Assembly: GCF_014251575.1 (NCBI RefSeq)
Contig: NZ_CP059191.1
Coordinates: forward strand, 496,001 to 560,000
Origin: Blattabacterium cuenoti
GTDB taxonomy: Bacteria > Bacteroidota > Bacteroidia > Flavobacteriales > Blattabacteriaceae
Length of the DNA stretch: 64,000 bases
Reading direction: 5' to 3'
Shown: positions 45,837 through 54,396 of the stretch, piece after piece
Numbering within the stretch: position 1 is the stretch's first letter
Layout of the letters: each line of letters begins with the position of its first letter
Notes under the pieces: generated by a model
What the model saw: only the letters and a program-made list of their open reading frames with translations
Databases searched by the model: none
What the model was told of the DNA's origin: nothing
Translations under genes and position numbers: made by a program

Positions 45837-47987
45837 ATGCCAGATATAGTTAAAGAAACCATATCTCTTAAAGATGGTCGTACTATCATTATTGAAACAG
45901 GAGAGTTAGCTAGACAAGCAGATGGAGCTGCTATAGTACGTTTAGGAGATACAATGCTATTGGCTACTGTAGTTGTTTCCAAAGAAATAAAAAATGAAAC
46001 AAATTTTTTCCCTTTAACAGTAGATTATAGAGAAAAATATTCGGCAGGTGGAAAAATTCCTGGCGGTTTTATAAAAAGGGAAGGAAGACCTTCCGATGAA
46101 GAAATATTAACAATGAGATTAGTAGATCGTGTTTTGAGACCTACATTTCCAGAATGGTTCAAAAACGAAATACAAATTATGATTTCTTTATTGTCATATG
46201 ATAAAACGGTTTTACCGGATGGATTAGCTGGATTAGCTGCATCAACAGCTTTATCTGTAGCAGGAATTCCTTTCAACGGTCCTATATCAGAGATACGTAT
46301 TATACGTTTGAAACGAAAATTTATTATTAATCCAAGTTTAGATCAATTGAAAGAAGCAGATATAGATTTGATAGTAGGAGCTTCTATTAACTCTATTATA
46401 ATGATAGAAGGAGAAATGAAAGAAATAAAAGAAAGTGAATTTTTGAATACTATAATTAAAGCTCATGAAGCAATTAAACCTCAGATAGAAGCTCAAATAC
46501 GTTTATCTGAAAAATTATCCAAAAATAATTTCTTTTTTTTTGAAGATCTTAAAGATCAAGAATCAAAAAAAGAAAAATTAGAAAATGAATCTTTCAAAAA
46601 AGAACTTTTTTCTTTTTCTTACGAAAAAATTGAAAAAATTTACAATAATTTTTTAGACAAAAAAACTAGGTCTATTCAAGAAAAAATAATCTTAAATAAT
46701 TTCAAGAAAAAATTTTTAACAGAAGAAAAAATAGAAAAAAAAGAAACTATCATTGATCAATTTTATGAAGAAATTAAAAAAAAAGTAACTAGAAATTTGA
46801 TTTTAGAAAAAGGAATTCGATTGGATGGTAGAACTAATAAACAAATCCGTACAATATGGAGTATTGTCGATTACTTACCAGGAGTCCATGGTTCTGCTCT
46901 ATTTTCTAGAGGAGAAACTCAATCCCTCACAACAGTCACTTTAGGATCATCTTTAGATGCTAATAAAATAGATAATGTTGTTATGGAAAATCAGGAAAAA
47001 TTTTATTTACATTACAATTTTCCACCTTTTTCAACAGGAGAAATACGTTCAATAAGAGGCGTTTCTAGACGTGAAGTTGGTCATGGTAATTTAGCTCAAC
47101 GTGCATTGAAAAATATTATACCTGATAATCCATATACGATACGCGTTGTATCAGACATTTTAGAATCTAATGGATCTTCTTCTATGGCTACAGTTTGTGC
47201 TGCAAGTTTAGCTTTGATGGATGCTGGAATTTCTATTAAAAATCCAGTTTCTGGCATTGCAATGGGATTATTTATGGAAAATGAAAAAAAAATTATTATA
47301 TCGGATATAATGGGTGAGGAAGACCACTTTGGAGATTTAGATTTTAAAATAACGGGGACCCAATATGGAATTACAGCATGTCAAATGGATGTCAAAAAAA
47401 TACAGGGGTTAACATATGATCTTTTAAATCAAATTTTGATGCAAGCTTTAGAAGGACGCATTTTTATTTTAAAAAAAATGTTAAAAGTCTTACCAAAATA
47501 TAGGGAAAAAATGAAACCTAATGCTCCAAAAATATACACTTTTAATATTCCCAAAGATTTCATTGGATCAGTTATAGGTCCGGGAGGAAAAGTGATTCAA
47601 GAAATACAATCATACACAAACACTAACATACTAATTGAAGAAAAAGGAGATTTTGGTTACATTGAAATTGTCGGTAAAGATTATGAAAAAATAGAAAAAG
47701 CTATTGACAGAATTAAACAAATTACTTTTGTTCCAGAATTAGGAAAAGTTTATAAAGCAAAAGTGAAATCTATAAAATATTTTGGAGCTTTTGTTGAAAT
47801 AGCTAAAGGTGTAGAAGGATTACTACATATTTCAGAAATAAGATGGAAAAGATTGAATCATATAGAAGAAGAGTTACATATTGGTGACATTATTGATGTA
47901 AAATTTATGGGAATGGATGAAAAAAATAAAAAAATGAAACTTTCTAGAAAAGTACTTTTACCTCGTCCAGGAAAAAGGAATGATTAA
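45837..47987 (+). CDS. pnp: Polyribonucleotide nucleotidyltransferase
   Basis: A phosphorolytic 3'-5' exoribonuclease active in mRNA turnover. The order of parts is complete: the first RNase PH domain (about 1-215), a helical linker, and the second RNase PH domain (about 335-545) with FPPFSTGEIRSIRGVSRREVGHG. Then come the KH domain with GSVIGPGGKVIQEIQ and the S1 domain with GKVYKAKVKSIKYFGAFVEIAKGVEGLLH. Length (716) is standard. With RNase Y at the other end of the window it forms the main decay set. An ATG 8 bases before its end, in frame with rpoD, is not taken as the rpoD start. Confidence 0.97.
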   Translation: MPDIVKETISLKDGRTIIIETGELARQADGAAIVRLGDTMLLATVVVSKEIKNETNFFPLTVDYREKYSAGGKIPGGFIKREGRPSDEEILTMRLVDRVLRPTFPEWFKNEIQIMISLLSYDKTVLPDGLAGLAASTALSVAGIPFNGPISEIRIIRLKRKFIINPSLDQLKEADIDLIVGASINSIIMIEGEMKEIKESEFLNTIIKAHEAIKPQIEAQIRLSEKLSKNNFFFFEDLKDQESKKEKLENESFKKELFSFSYEKIEKIYNNFLDKKTRSIQEKIILNNFKKKFLTEEKIEKKETIIDQFYEEIKKKVTRNLILEKGIRLDGRTNKQIRTIWSIVDYLPGVHGSALFSRGETQSLTTVTLGSSLDANKIDNVVMENQEKFYLHYNFPPFSTGEIRSIRGVSRREVGHGNLAQRALKNIIPDNPYTIRVVSDILESNGSSSMATVCAASLALMDAGISIKNPVSGIAMGLFMENEKKIIISDIMGEEDHFGDLDFKITGTQYGITACQMDVKKIQGLTYDLLNQILMQALEGRIFILKKMLKVLPKYREKMKPNAPKIYTFNIPKDFIGSVIGPGGKVIQEIQSYTNTNILIEEKGDFGYIEIVGKDYEKIEKAIDRIKQITFVPELGKVYKAKVKSIKYFGAFVEIAKGVEGLLHISEIRWKRLNHIEEELHIGDIIDVKFMGMDEKNKKMKLSRKVLLPRPGKRND

Positions 47988-48006
47988 AAAAAAATATGAT
48001 AGAACT

Positions 48007-48870
48007 ATGAGACAACTTAAAATTACTAAACAAGTAACAAATCGTGAATCTGAATCATTGGATAAATACCTTCATGAAATAGGAAAAATTCCATTATTAA
48101 CGCCAGAAGAAGAAGTAGAATATGCTCGTAGAGCAAGAGAAGGAGATTCTTCTGCTATAGATAAACTTGTAAATGCAAATTTACGTTTTGTAGTTTCTGT
48201 TGCTAAACAATACCAAAATCAAGGATTAAGTTTATGTGATTTAATTAATGAAGGAAATTTAGGTTTGATAAAAGGAATATTACGCTTTGATGAAACAAGA
48301 GGATTTAAATGTATATCTTATGTTGTCTGGTGGATAAGACAAGCGATTTTACAAGCCATAGCTGAACAATCACGTTCTATTAGACAACCCACAAACAAAT
48401 TAGCTTTACTAAATAAAATTTTAAAAACTCTTGCCCAATTAGAACAAGAATTGCAAAGAACTCCTTCTGCCAGAGAAATAGCAGAATATCTGAATATGAA
48501 TGAAAAAGATGTCGAAGAATCTATCAAAAATTCAGGAAGACATGTTTCTATGGACGCACCTTTAATAGAAGGAGAAGATTCCAATCTATATGATTTGGTA
48601 AGATCCGATGAATCTCCTCGTCCAGACGAACATTTGGAAAAAGAATCTCTCCGTAAAGACATCAAAAGAATTTTAGAAACCTTAAGCGAAAGAGAACGTC
48701 GTGTTATTATTTTACATTTTGGATTAAATGGATCTCCTCCAATGACTTTAGAAGAAGTCGGACAATCTTGCGATTTAACAAGAGAAAGAGTAAGACAAAT
48801 AGAAAGCATTGCCCTAAAAAGACTCAAACATTCTTCTAGAAGCAAAATTCTTAAACCTTATTTAGGTTAA
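48007..48870 (+). CDS. rpoD: Primary RNA polymerase sigma factor (RpoD, short Bacteroidota form)
   Basis: The housekeeping sigma factor. I place the start at the ATG at 48007 because MRQLKITKQVTNRESESLD is the invariant start of Bacteroidota RpoD. An ATG at 47980 overlaps pnp and adds nine unconserved residues. The 287 residues lack region 1.1 and the long non-conserved insert, as usual in this phylum. Region 2 includes LIQEGNLGL-like INEGNLGLIKG and SYVVWWIRQAI. Region 4.2 includes TLEEVGQSCDLTRERVRQIE. This protein should recognise the TAnnTTTG promoters listed here. It is convergent with tRNA-Arg, the tRNA 3' end lying 3 bases beyond the stop. Confidence 0.97.
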   Translation: MRQLKITKQVTNRESESLDKYLHEIGKIPLLTPEEEVEYARRAREGDSSAIDKLVNANLRFVVSVAKQYQNQGLSLCDLINEGNLGLIKGILRFDETRGFKCISYVVWWIRQAILQAIAEQSRSIRQPTNKLALLNKILKTLAQLEQELQRTPSAREIAEYLNMNEKDVEESIKNSGRHVSMDAPLIEGEDSNLYDLVRSDESPRPDEHLEKESLRKDIKRILETLSERERRVIILHFGLNGSPPMTLEEVGQSCDLTRERVRQIESIALKRLKHSSRSKILKPYLG

Positions 48871-48872
48871 CA

Positions 48873-48946
48873 CGACCTCGAAGGGATTCGAACCCATAAC
48901 CTTCTGATCCGTAGTCAGATGCTCTATCCGATTAAGCTACGAGGCC
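48873..48946 (-). tRNA. tRNA-Arg (anticodon ACG)
   Basis: Cloverleaf on the minus strand. The acceptor GGCCTCG pairs with CGAGGTC and the D arm begins AGCTTAATCGG. The anticodon stem TCTGA/TCAGA encloses CTACGGA, and the T loop is GGTTCGAATCC. The anticodon ACG reads CGN codons after deamination of A34 to inosine, which needs TadA. The discriminator is G and CCA is not encoded. Confidence 0.96.
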
Positions 48947-48956
48947 TATAAAAAAA

Positions 48957-48964
48957 CAAATATA
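48957..48964 (-). promoter_or_regulatory. -7 promoter element of tRNA-Arg
   Basis: Minus-strand TATATTTG is an exact match to TAnnTTTG and ends 10 bases before the tRNA 5' end. No TTTG is found at the -33 spacing, which would fall within the tpiA coding end. Confidence 0.45.
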
Positions 48965-48966
48965 TA

Positions 48967-49725
48967 TCAAGATTGAATAATTTCTAAGAAATTATCGATT
49001 TTAAGAGAATAATTTCCTACAAGACCTCCATCTATGTCTTTTTGTAAAAAAAGATCTCTTGCATTAAGATTATTTATACTACCTCCATACAAAATGGGAA
49101 TTTTATCTGAAACCCTTTCTCCATATTTTTCTAAAAATAAAGATCGAATGAATTCATGCATTGTTTGAGCTTGTTCATATGTAGCATTTTTTCCTGTTCC
49201 AATAGCCCATACTGGTTCATATGCTATATAGAAAAATCTAATTTCATCTCGAGAACAATGAAAAACAGTTTCTTTCAATTGATTTTTAACAATGTTAAAT
49301 TGTTGATTTTGATCTCTTTCAATAGCTGTTTCTCCTACACAAAAAATGATATTTAATCCATATTTTAATGCTATTTTTATTTTTTCGAATAAGATATCAT
49401 TATTCTCGAAATATAACTCTCTACGTTCACTATGTCCTAATATTACTTTAGTAATTCCTATAGATTTTAACATAGAAGCTGATACTTCACCTGTATATGA
49501 ACCTTTTTCCATTTGATGGATATTTTGAGCAGCAATCTTCAAAGTAGTTCCTTGTGAAATCTGATTTGAAATATGTAAAAAAGGAAAAGAAGGAGCAATA
49601 ATGATTTCTTTGTTATGATTTATTTTTTTCTCGAAAATAATTTTTAAAAAATTCCTAAGAAAAAAACTAGTTTCATGAAAATCATGATTCATTTTCCAAT
49701 TTGCAATGATAATCTTTTTCCTCAT
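48967..49725 (-). CDS. tpiA: Triosephosphate isomerase
   Basis: Interconverts dihydroxyacetone phosphate and glyceraldehyde 3-phosphate. The three catalytic residues are present: K11 in ANWKMN, H98 in LGHSERR, and E170 in YEPVWAIGTG. The phosphate loop GGSINNLNARDL and the C-terminal GGLVGNYSL are also intact. Length (252) is standard. The DUF1599 gene lies 38 bases upstream on the same strand, a pairing also seen in flavobacteria. Confidence 0.98.
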   Translation of the reverse strand: MRKKIIIANWKMNHDFHETSFFLRNFLKIIFEKKINHNKEIIIAPSFPFLHISNQISQGTTLKIAAQNIHQMEKGSYTGEVSASMLKSIGITKVILGHSERRELYFENNDILFEKIKIALKYGLNIIFCVGETAIERDQNQQFNIVKNQLKETVFHCSRDEIRFFYIAYEPVWAIGTGKNATYEQAQTMHEFIRSLFLEKYGERVSDKIPILYGGSINNLNARDLFLQKDIDGGLVGNYSLKIDNFLEIIQS

Positions 49726-49763
49726 TTGATAATAGAATTATATAAAATATAAACATTTTTGGA

Positions 49764-50258
49764 TCAATAATTTTTTTTCAACAAAAAAATAGTTTCAATT
49801 AACATTTTGAAATAAAAAATTTCTAATTTTTTGAATGCAACTTTTTCTTCATTTTTTTTTAAGTATAAAATGTTTTCTAAAATATTGTTAATAGAAAACA
49901 TCTTATTTTTGAAGTCTTTATGAAGATAATTTTTGATTTTTTCAAATTTTTGATTATAAATAAAAATAACATCACGATATGATATCTTATTAAAATTCAA
50001 TATAAAAAAAACATCCAATTTAATTAATATAATTATTATATAATTTATAATATCCATATATGTATCTGTTATTTTTTCTTCTTTAATTTCTTGATATCCT
50101 TTTGATTGAATATTTTTTATACGAACTACTTTAATGAGAATTTGATCTATTATAGAAGAATTTTTCAAAAATTTCCATGAAAGATCATAATCTATTAATT
50201 TATCTAAAAATAACTTTCTACATTTTTGAATAATAAAATCAATAGAAGGATTATTCAT
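49764..50258 (-). CDS. DUF1599 domain protein (nucleotide modification-associated family)
   Basis: A 164-residue protein matching the pattern of the Bacteroidota DUF1599 family. CRKLFLDKLIDYDLSWKFL near the start is followed by DQILIKVVRIKNIQSKG and MDIINYIIIILIKLD. In other members two such domains occur; here the second half (after about 95) is strongly degenerate, rich in K, N, I and F, and may be the remnant of a second copy. The function is not established; the family has been grouped with proteins linked to modified nucleotides only from gene context. Drift of this kind is what one expects of a gene under weak selection in an endosymbiont. Confidence 0.75.
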   Translation of the reverse strand: MNNPSIDFIIQKCRKLFLDKLIDYDLSWKFLKNSSIIDQILIKVVRIKNIQSKGYQEIKEEKITDTYMDIINYIIIILIKLDVFFILNFNKISYRDVIFIYNQKFEKIKNYLHKDFKNKMFSINNILENILYLKKNEEKVAFKKLEIFYFKMLIETIFLLKKNY

Positions 50259-50325
50259 GTTATTTAATTTATTATATGTATATGATGTATATGATGATAA
50301 ATTACAAATAAATAGTTTTTAATAA

Positions 50326-51159
50326 ATGACAATTAATTGTGCAGGATCCTTATTACATTTAAAAGAACCAAAAATTATGGGAATAGTGAATTTAACTCCT
50401 GATTCTTTTTACGATGGTGGAAAATTAAATTCTGAATCTAGCATACTTAAACACGTAGAAAATTTATTAAATGAAGGTTCTGATTTTATAGATATTGGAG
50501 GCTGTTCTACTCGTCCAAAATCAAAATTTATAACAGAAGAAGAAGAAATAAAAAGAGTTATAAAACCTATTCGGACTATAATAAGAAATTTTCCAAACAT
50601 TAGAATTTCTATAGATACTTTTCGCAGTGAAGTAGCAAGAATAGCTGTTGAAGAAGGAGTCGTAATGATAAATGACATATCAGGGGGTAAATTGGATAAT
50701 AACATGTTTCCTTTACTTGGAAAACTTAAAATTCCATATATATTAAATCACATGAAAGGTATACCTGAAAATATGCAAGAAAACCCATACTATGAAAATA
50801 ATATAATCATAGAAATCAATAATTTTTTTTCTAAAAAAATTTTTTACTTAAAAAAAAATGGAATTCAGGATATTATTTTGGATCCAGGATTTGGTTTCGG
50901 AAAAACATTAGAACAAAATTTTCAATTATTAAAATACTTGTCTTTATTAGGATATCAAGATCATTTAATATTAATAGGAATTTCTAGAAAATCTATGATC
51001 AAACATATTCTACAGATTTCTTATGAAGAATCATTAAATGCTACTTCAGTCATTCATACTATAGCACTATTAAATGGATCTAAATTATTGCGAGTCCATG
51101 ACGTCAAAGAAGCTGTAGAATGCATTAAATTAGTACAATATTACAGAAATATTTTCTAA
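50326..51159 (+). CDS. folP: Dihydropteroate synthase
   Basis: Condenses the pterin pyrophosphate with p-aminobenzoate to make dihydropteroate. The TIM-barrel signatures are visible: IMGIVNLTPDSFYDGG at about 18-33, DIGGCSTRPKSK near 57, ISIDTFRSEVA, and ILDPGFGFGKT. The final strand ends RVHDVKEAVECIKLV. Length (277) is normal. It is divergent from the DUF1599 gene and followed after 23 bases by the diadenylate cyclase gene, the folP-cdaA order found in flavobacteria. This indicates de novo folate synthesis. Confidence 0.97.
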   Translation: MTINCAGSLLHLKEPKIMGIVNLTPDSFYDGGKLNSESSILKHVENLLNEGSDFIDIGGCSTRPKSKFITEEEEIKRVIKPIRTIIRNFPNIRISIDTFRSEVARIAVEEGVVMINDISGGKLDNNMFPLLGKLKIPYILNHMKGIPENMQENPYYENNIIIEINNFFSKKIFYLKKNGIQDIILDPGFGFGKTLEQNFQLLKYLSLLGYQDHLILIGISRKSMIKHILQISYEESLNATSVIHTIALLNGSKLLRVHDVKEAVECIKLVQYYRNIF

Positions 51160-51182
51160 TTCACTAATAATTTATATTACTT

Positions 51183-51977
51183 TTGTATGAATCCTTTTTT
51201 TCATTATTATATTCTTTGAAGATTTCTTTCATTGATATTTTAGATATATTTTTAGTGGCTATTATTTTATTCCAAGTCTATAGATTAGTTTATAGCACTG
51301 CTGCTCTAAACATTTTTTATGGGATCATCGCAACTTTTATTTTCTGGAAAATAGTAGAAATTTATGAAATGAAACTCCTTAGCATAGTTATAAGTGCTTT
51401 TTTCAAAGGAGGTTTTCTAGCATTAATTATTGTGTTTCAACCAGAAATTAGAAAATTTCTACTCATAGTAGGAAGCAGAATATTTTTTAAGAAATTTATA
51501 TTTTCTCTTTTTTTCAAAAAATCAAATGTTTCAATCAAAACTGAAACTATAGATAGTATTGTCAAATCTTGCGCAATTTTTTCAGGAGATAAAACAGGTG
51601 TTTTAATAGCAATTCAATTACATCAAGATCTTAAAGAATTTATCCAAAATGGAGATGAAATGGATGCTAAAGTTAATATTCCTATTCTAGAAAGTATTTT
51701 TTATAAAAATAGTCCATTACATGATGGAGCTGTAGTTGTTATAGGAAATAGAATAGTGAAAACAAGAGCAATTCTTCCTGTATCTTACAACAAAGAAATT
51801 CCATCACGTTTAGGTTTGCGTCATAGAGCTGCTATTGGTCTATCTGAAAAAACAGATGCTATATGCCTTGTCATTTCTGAAGAAACAGGTTATATATCTT
51901 ATATTAAAGATCAAAAAAGAATTGTTATAACCAATATTAATAATCTAAAAATGAAACTTGAAGAAGATTTACTTTAA
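51183..51977 (+). CDS. cdaA: Diadenylate cyclase, CdaA type
   Basis: Makes the second messenger cyclic di-AMP from two ATP. Three membrane helices fill the first 95 residues or so (for example DIFLVAIILFQVYRLV). The DisA_N catalytic domain follows with the two signature motifs, DGAVVVIGNRIV and GLRHRAAIGLSEKTDAIC. Length (264) is typical. The start is a TTG at 51183, since the only nearby ATG (51187) is out of frame; a second in-frame TTG at 51216 is possible. No c-di-AMP phosphodiesterase or receptor is recognisable in the window. It lies between folP and murF. Confidence 0.94.
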   Translation: MYESFFSLLYSLKISFIDILDIFLVAIILFQVYRLVYSTAALNIFYGIIATFIFWKIVEIYEMKLLSIVISAFFKGGFLALIIVFQPEIRKFLLIVGSRIFFKKFIFSLFFKKSNVSIKTETIDSIVKSCAIFSGDKTGVLIAIQLHQDLKEFIQNGDEMDAKVNIPILESIFYKNSPLHDGAVVVIGNRIVKTRAILPVSYNKEIPSRLGLRHRAAIGLSEKTDAICLVISEETGYISYIKDQKRIVITNINNLKMKLEEDLL

Positions 51978-51990
51978 TTTTATTTAAAGA

Positions 51991-53295
51991 ATGAACATTC
52001 AAAATATATATCAATTATATATGATTTCTTCTGGAATAGAAACAAATAGTAAAAAAGTAAAAAAAGGATCTATTTTTATAGCTTTAAAAGGAAGAAATTT
52101 TGATGGAAATCAATTTGCTAATGAAGCCATTTCAAATGGAGCAATCCTAGCGATAGTAGATGATAAAAGAATTTTTCCCTGTAAAAAAATTGTTCACGTA
52201 GATAACACTTTATACTTTTTACAAAAATTAGCTATGTACCATAGATATCAATTACGTCATATTCCCATTATAGCTATTACAGGAAGCAATGGAAAAACCA
52301 CTACAAAAGAGCTTACGAAAGCTATTCTTTCCAAGAAATATGAAAGAGTTCATTCTACTAGAGATAATTTCAATAATCATATAGGAATTCCATTAACTAT
52401 ACTTTCCATGCCTATCAATACACAAATCTCTGTGATGGAAATTGGGGCTAATCATGAGAAAGAAATCGATCAAATGTGTTCTATCATTAAACCGGATTAT
52501 GGATATATAACTAATTTTGGAAAAGCTCACTTAGAAGGATTCAAAAGTATAGAAGGAATTATACGTGGAAAACTTGAATTATATAACTTTTTAAAAAAAA
52601 ACAAAAAAGTAGTATTTGTAAATGGAGATGACCCTATTCAATTAAATAAAAGCATAGGAATGAATAGATACGTTTTTTCGGAAAAAAAAAATAAAAAATC
52701 AGATGTAAAAATTAAATATTTGTGGGATGGATACGATCTAGAATCAATTTTATATATTGAAAAAATGAAAATTAGTTCTTCTCTAATAGGAAATTATAAT
52801 TTATATAATATAGCTTCTGCTATATCCATTGGAAAATACTTTAAAGTTTCTTTAGAAAAAATGAAAAAAGCAGTAGAAGAATATATTCCAAAAAACCATC
52901 GATCTCAGATTTTGAATAAAAAAAATATCAAAATCATTATAGATTGTTACAATGCCAATCCGACTAGTATGATAGAAACTCTCACATTTTTTAATAATCA
53001 TGTGAAAGGAAATAAAATTGCTATATTGGGAGATATGTTAGAATTAGGATTTTATTCTAATCATGAACATGAAAAAATAATTCTTTTTATAGAAAAAAGC
53101 AACATAAATATAACATTCTTGATTGGAGATATATTCTTTAGGACAAATCTAAAAACTTCTCAAAAAATAAAAAAATTCATAGATAAAAAAGAATTCATTG
53201 AATGGTTAAAAAAAAATTACTTTCAAAAAATTGATTATGTACTCATTAAAGGTTCCAGAAAAGGATCCTTGGAAAGCCTTATTGATTTAATTTAA
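51991..53295 (+). CDS. murF: UDP-MurNAc-tripeptide--D-alanyl-D-alanine ligase
   Basis: Adds D-Ala-D-Ala, the product of Ddl, to the wall precursor. The Mur ligase P-loop ITGSNGKTTTKE is at about 93-104. The substrate-binding N-terminal domain has IETNSKKVKKGSIFIALKG. The later DCYNANPTSM and ILGDMLELG agree with MurF rather than MurC, D or E. Length (434) is normal. A 10-base poly(A) run occurs at 52682-52691. Together with murA and ddl it shows that this organism still makes peptidoglycan. Confidence 0.97.
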   Translation: MNIQNIYQLYMISSGIETNSKKVKKGSIFIALKGRNFDGNQFANEAISNGAILAIVDDKRIFPCKKIVHVDNTLYFLQKLAMYHRYQLRHIPIIAITGSNGKTTTKELTKAILSKKYERVHSTRDNFNNHIGIPLTILSMPINTQISVMEIGANHEKEIDQMCSIIKPDYGYITNFGKAHLEGFKSIEGIIRGKLELYNFLKKNKKVVFVNGDDPIQLNKSIGMNRYVFSEKKNKKSDVKIKYLWDGYDLESILYIEKMKISSSLIGNYNLYNIASAISIGKYFKVSLEKMKKAVEEYIPKNHRSQILNKKNIKIIIDCYNANPTSMIETLTFFNNHVKGNKIAILGDMLELGFYSNHEHEKIILFIEKSNINITFLIGDIFFRTNLKTSQKIKKFIDKKEFIEWLKKNYFQKIDYVLIKGSRKGSLESLIDLI

Positions 53296-53301
53296 TTATT
53301 C

Positions 53302-53332
53302 TTTGTAGATTGAATCTTAAAGATTAAATTTG
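53302..53332 (+). promoter_or_regulatory. Promoter of pdhA-pdhC (Bacteroidota type)
   Basis: TTTG at 53302-53305, a 19-base spacer, then TAAATTTG at 53325-53332. This is a full match to the TTTG / N19-21 / TAnnTTTG promoter of Bacteroidota. A start near 53339 would leave a leader of about 25 bases before the pdhA ATG. The site lies in the only gap between murF and pdhA. Confidence 0.7.
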
Positions 53333-53364
53333 CATACGATAGATAATCTCATAAATTTTTTCTT

Positions 53365-54396
53365 ATGAAAGAAATTACCACAGAAACCTATCTCAAGTGG
53401 TTTAAGGATATGTCTTTTTGGAGAAAATTTGAGGACAAATGTCGTTCACTATACTTGAAACAAAAAATTAGAGGATTTTTACATTTATATAATGGACAAG
53501 AAGCAGTTCCTGCAGGATTAACACATGCAATGGATTTGTCTAAAGATAAAATTATAACAGCTTATAGATGTCATATTTTACCCATATCTATGGGAGTAGA
53601 TCCAAAAAAAGTTATGGCAGAACTTTTAGGAAAAAAAACAGGAACTTCTCATGGAATGGGCGGTTCTATGCATATTTTTAGTAAAAAATATCGTTTTTAT
53701 GGAGGGCATGGAATTGTAGGTGGACAAATTCCATTAGGAGCTGGTATAGCTTTTGCCGATAAGTATTTTAATAGAGGAGCTGTCACTCTAACTATTATGG
53801 GGGACGGTGCTGTAAGACAAGGTTCTTTACATGAAACATTTAATATGGCTATGATATGGAAACTACCTGTTGTATTTATATGTGAAAACAATAAATATGC
53901 TATGGGGACTTCTGTAGAAAGAAGTACAAACATGGAAGAAATTTATAAAATAGGGTTATCATATGGAATGCCTTCTCATCCTGTAGACGGAATGGATCCT
54001 GAAAAAATAGCACAGTCCGCTTCTATTGCAATAGAAAGAGCTAGAAAAGGAGAAGGAGCTACTTTTTTAGACATAAAAACATATAGATATAGAGGACATT
54101 CTATGTCAGATTCAGAGTCATATCGCAGCAAAAAAGAAGTTCTTTCATATAAAAAAAAAGACCCCATTTTAAAATTAAAAAATATTATTATACAAAATAA
54201 ATGGGAAACCATGGAAAATCTGAACACTATAGAAAATGAAGTAAAAAAAGAAGTAGAATCTTGTGTAGAATTTGCAGAGAAATCGGATACGCCTTCTTTA
54301 GAAGAAATGTATAATGTTGTTTACAACGAAACAAATTATCCTTTCTTAGAAAAGTTATACCACCATCGTAATGATCAAAAAAAAACTTTAGAATAA
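53365..54396 (+). CDS. pdhA: Pyruvate dehydrogenase E1 component, alpha subunit
   Basis: Decarboxylates pyruvate on thiamine diphosphate. The TPP motif runs from GDGAVRQGSLHE to ICENNKYAMGT. The phosphorylation-loop region is YRYRGHSMSDSESYR. GQEAVPAGL and YRCHILPISMG lie near the front. Length (343) is normal for the alpha chain of heterotetrameric E1. The beta chain gene (pdhB) is not in the window. The pdhC start codon shares its first base with the last base of the pdhA stop, so the pair is translationally coupled. This pdhA-pdhC pair without pdhB is also found in flavobacteria. Confidence 0.97.
   Translation: MKEITTETYLKWFKDMSFWRKFEDKCRSLYLKQKIRGFLHLYNGQEAVPAGLTHAMDLSKDKIITAYRCHILPISMGVDPKKVMAELLGKKTGTSHGMGGSMHIFSKKYRFYGGHGIVGGQIPLGAGIAFADKYFNRGAVTLTIMGDGAVRQGSLHETFNMAMIWKLPVVFICENNKYAMGTSVERSTNMEEIYKIGLSYGMPSHPVDGMDPEKIAQSASIAIERARKGEGATFLDIKTYRYRGHSMSDSESYRSKKEVLSYKKKDPILKLKNIIIQNKWETMENLNTIENEVKKEVESCVEFAEKSDTPSLEEMYNVVYNETNYPFLEKLYHHRNDQKKTLE

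Noticed and set aside
48318..48845. Long open frame (175 codons) on the minus strand inside rpoD
   Set aside because: It mirrors the sense frame of a highly conserved gene. The peptide shows no known pattern, and the frame is open because of the codon bias of rpoD.
50409..50705. Open frame of 98 codons on the minus strand inside folP
   Set aside because: It lies fully within an intact conserved gene and has no recognisable motif; taken as an antisense shadow.
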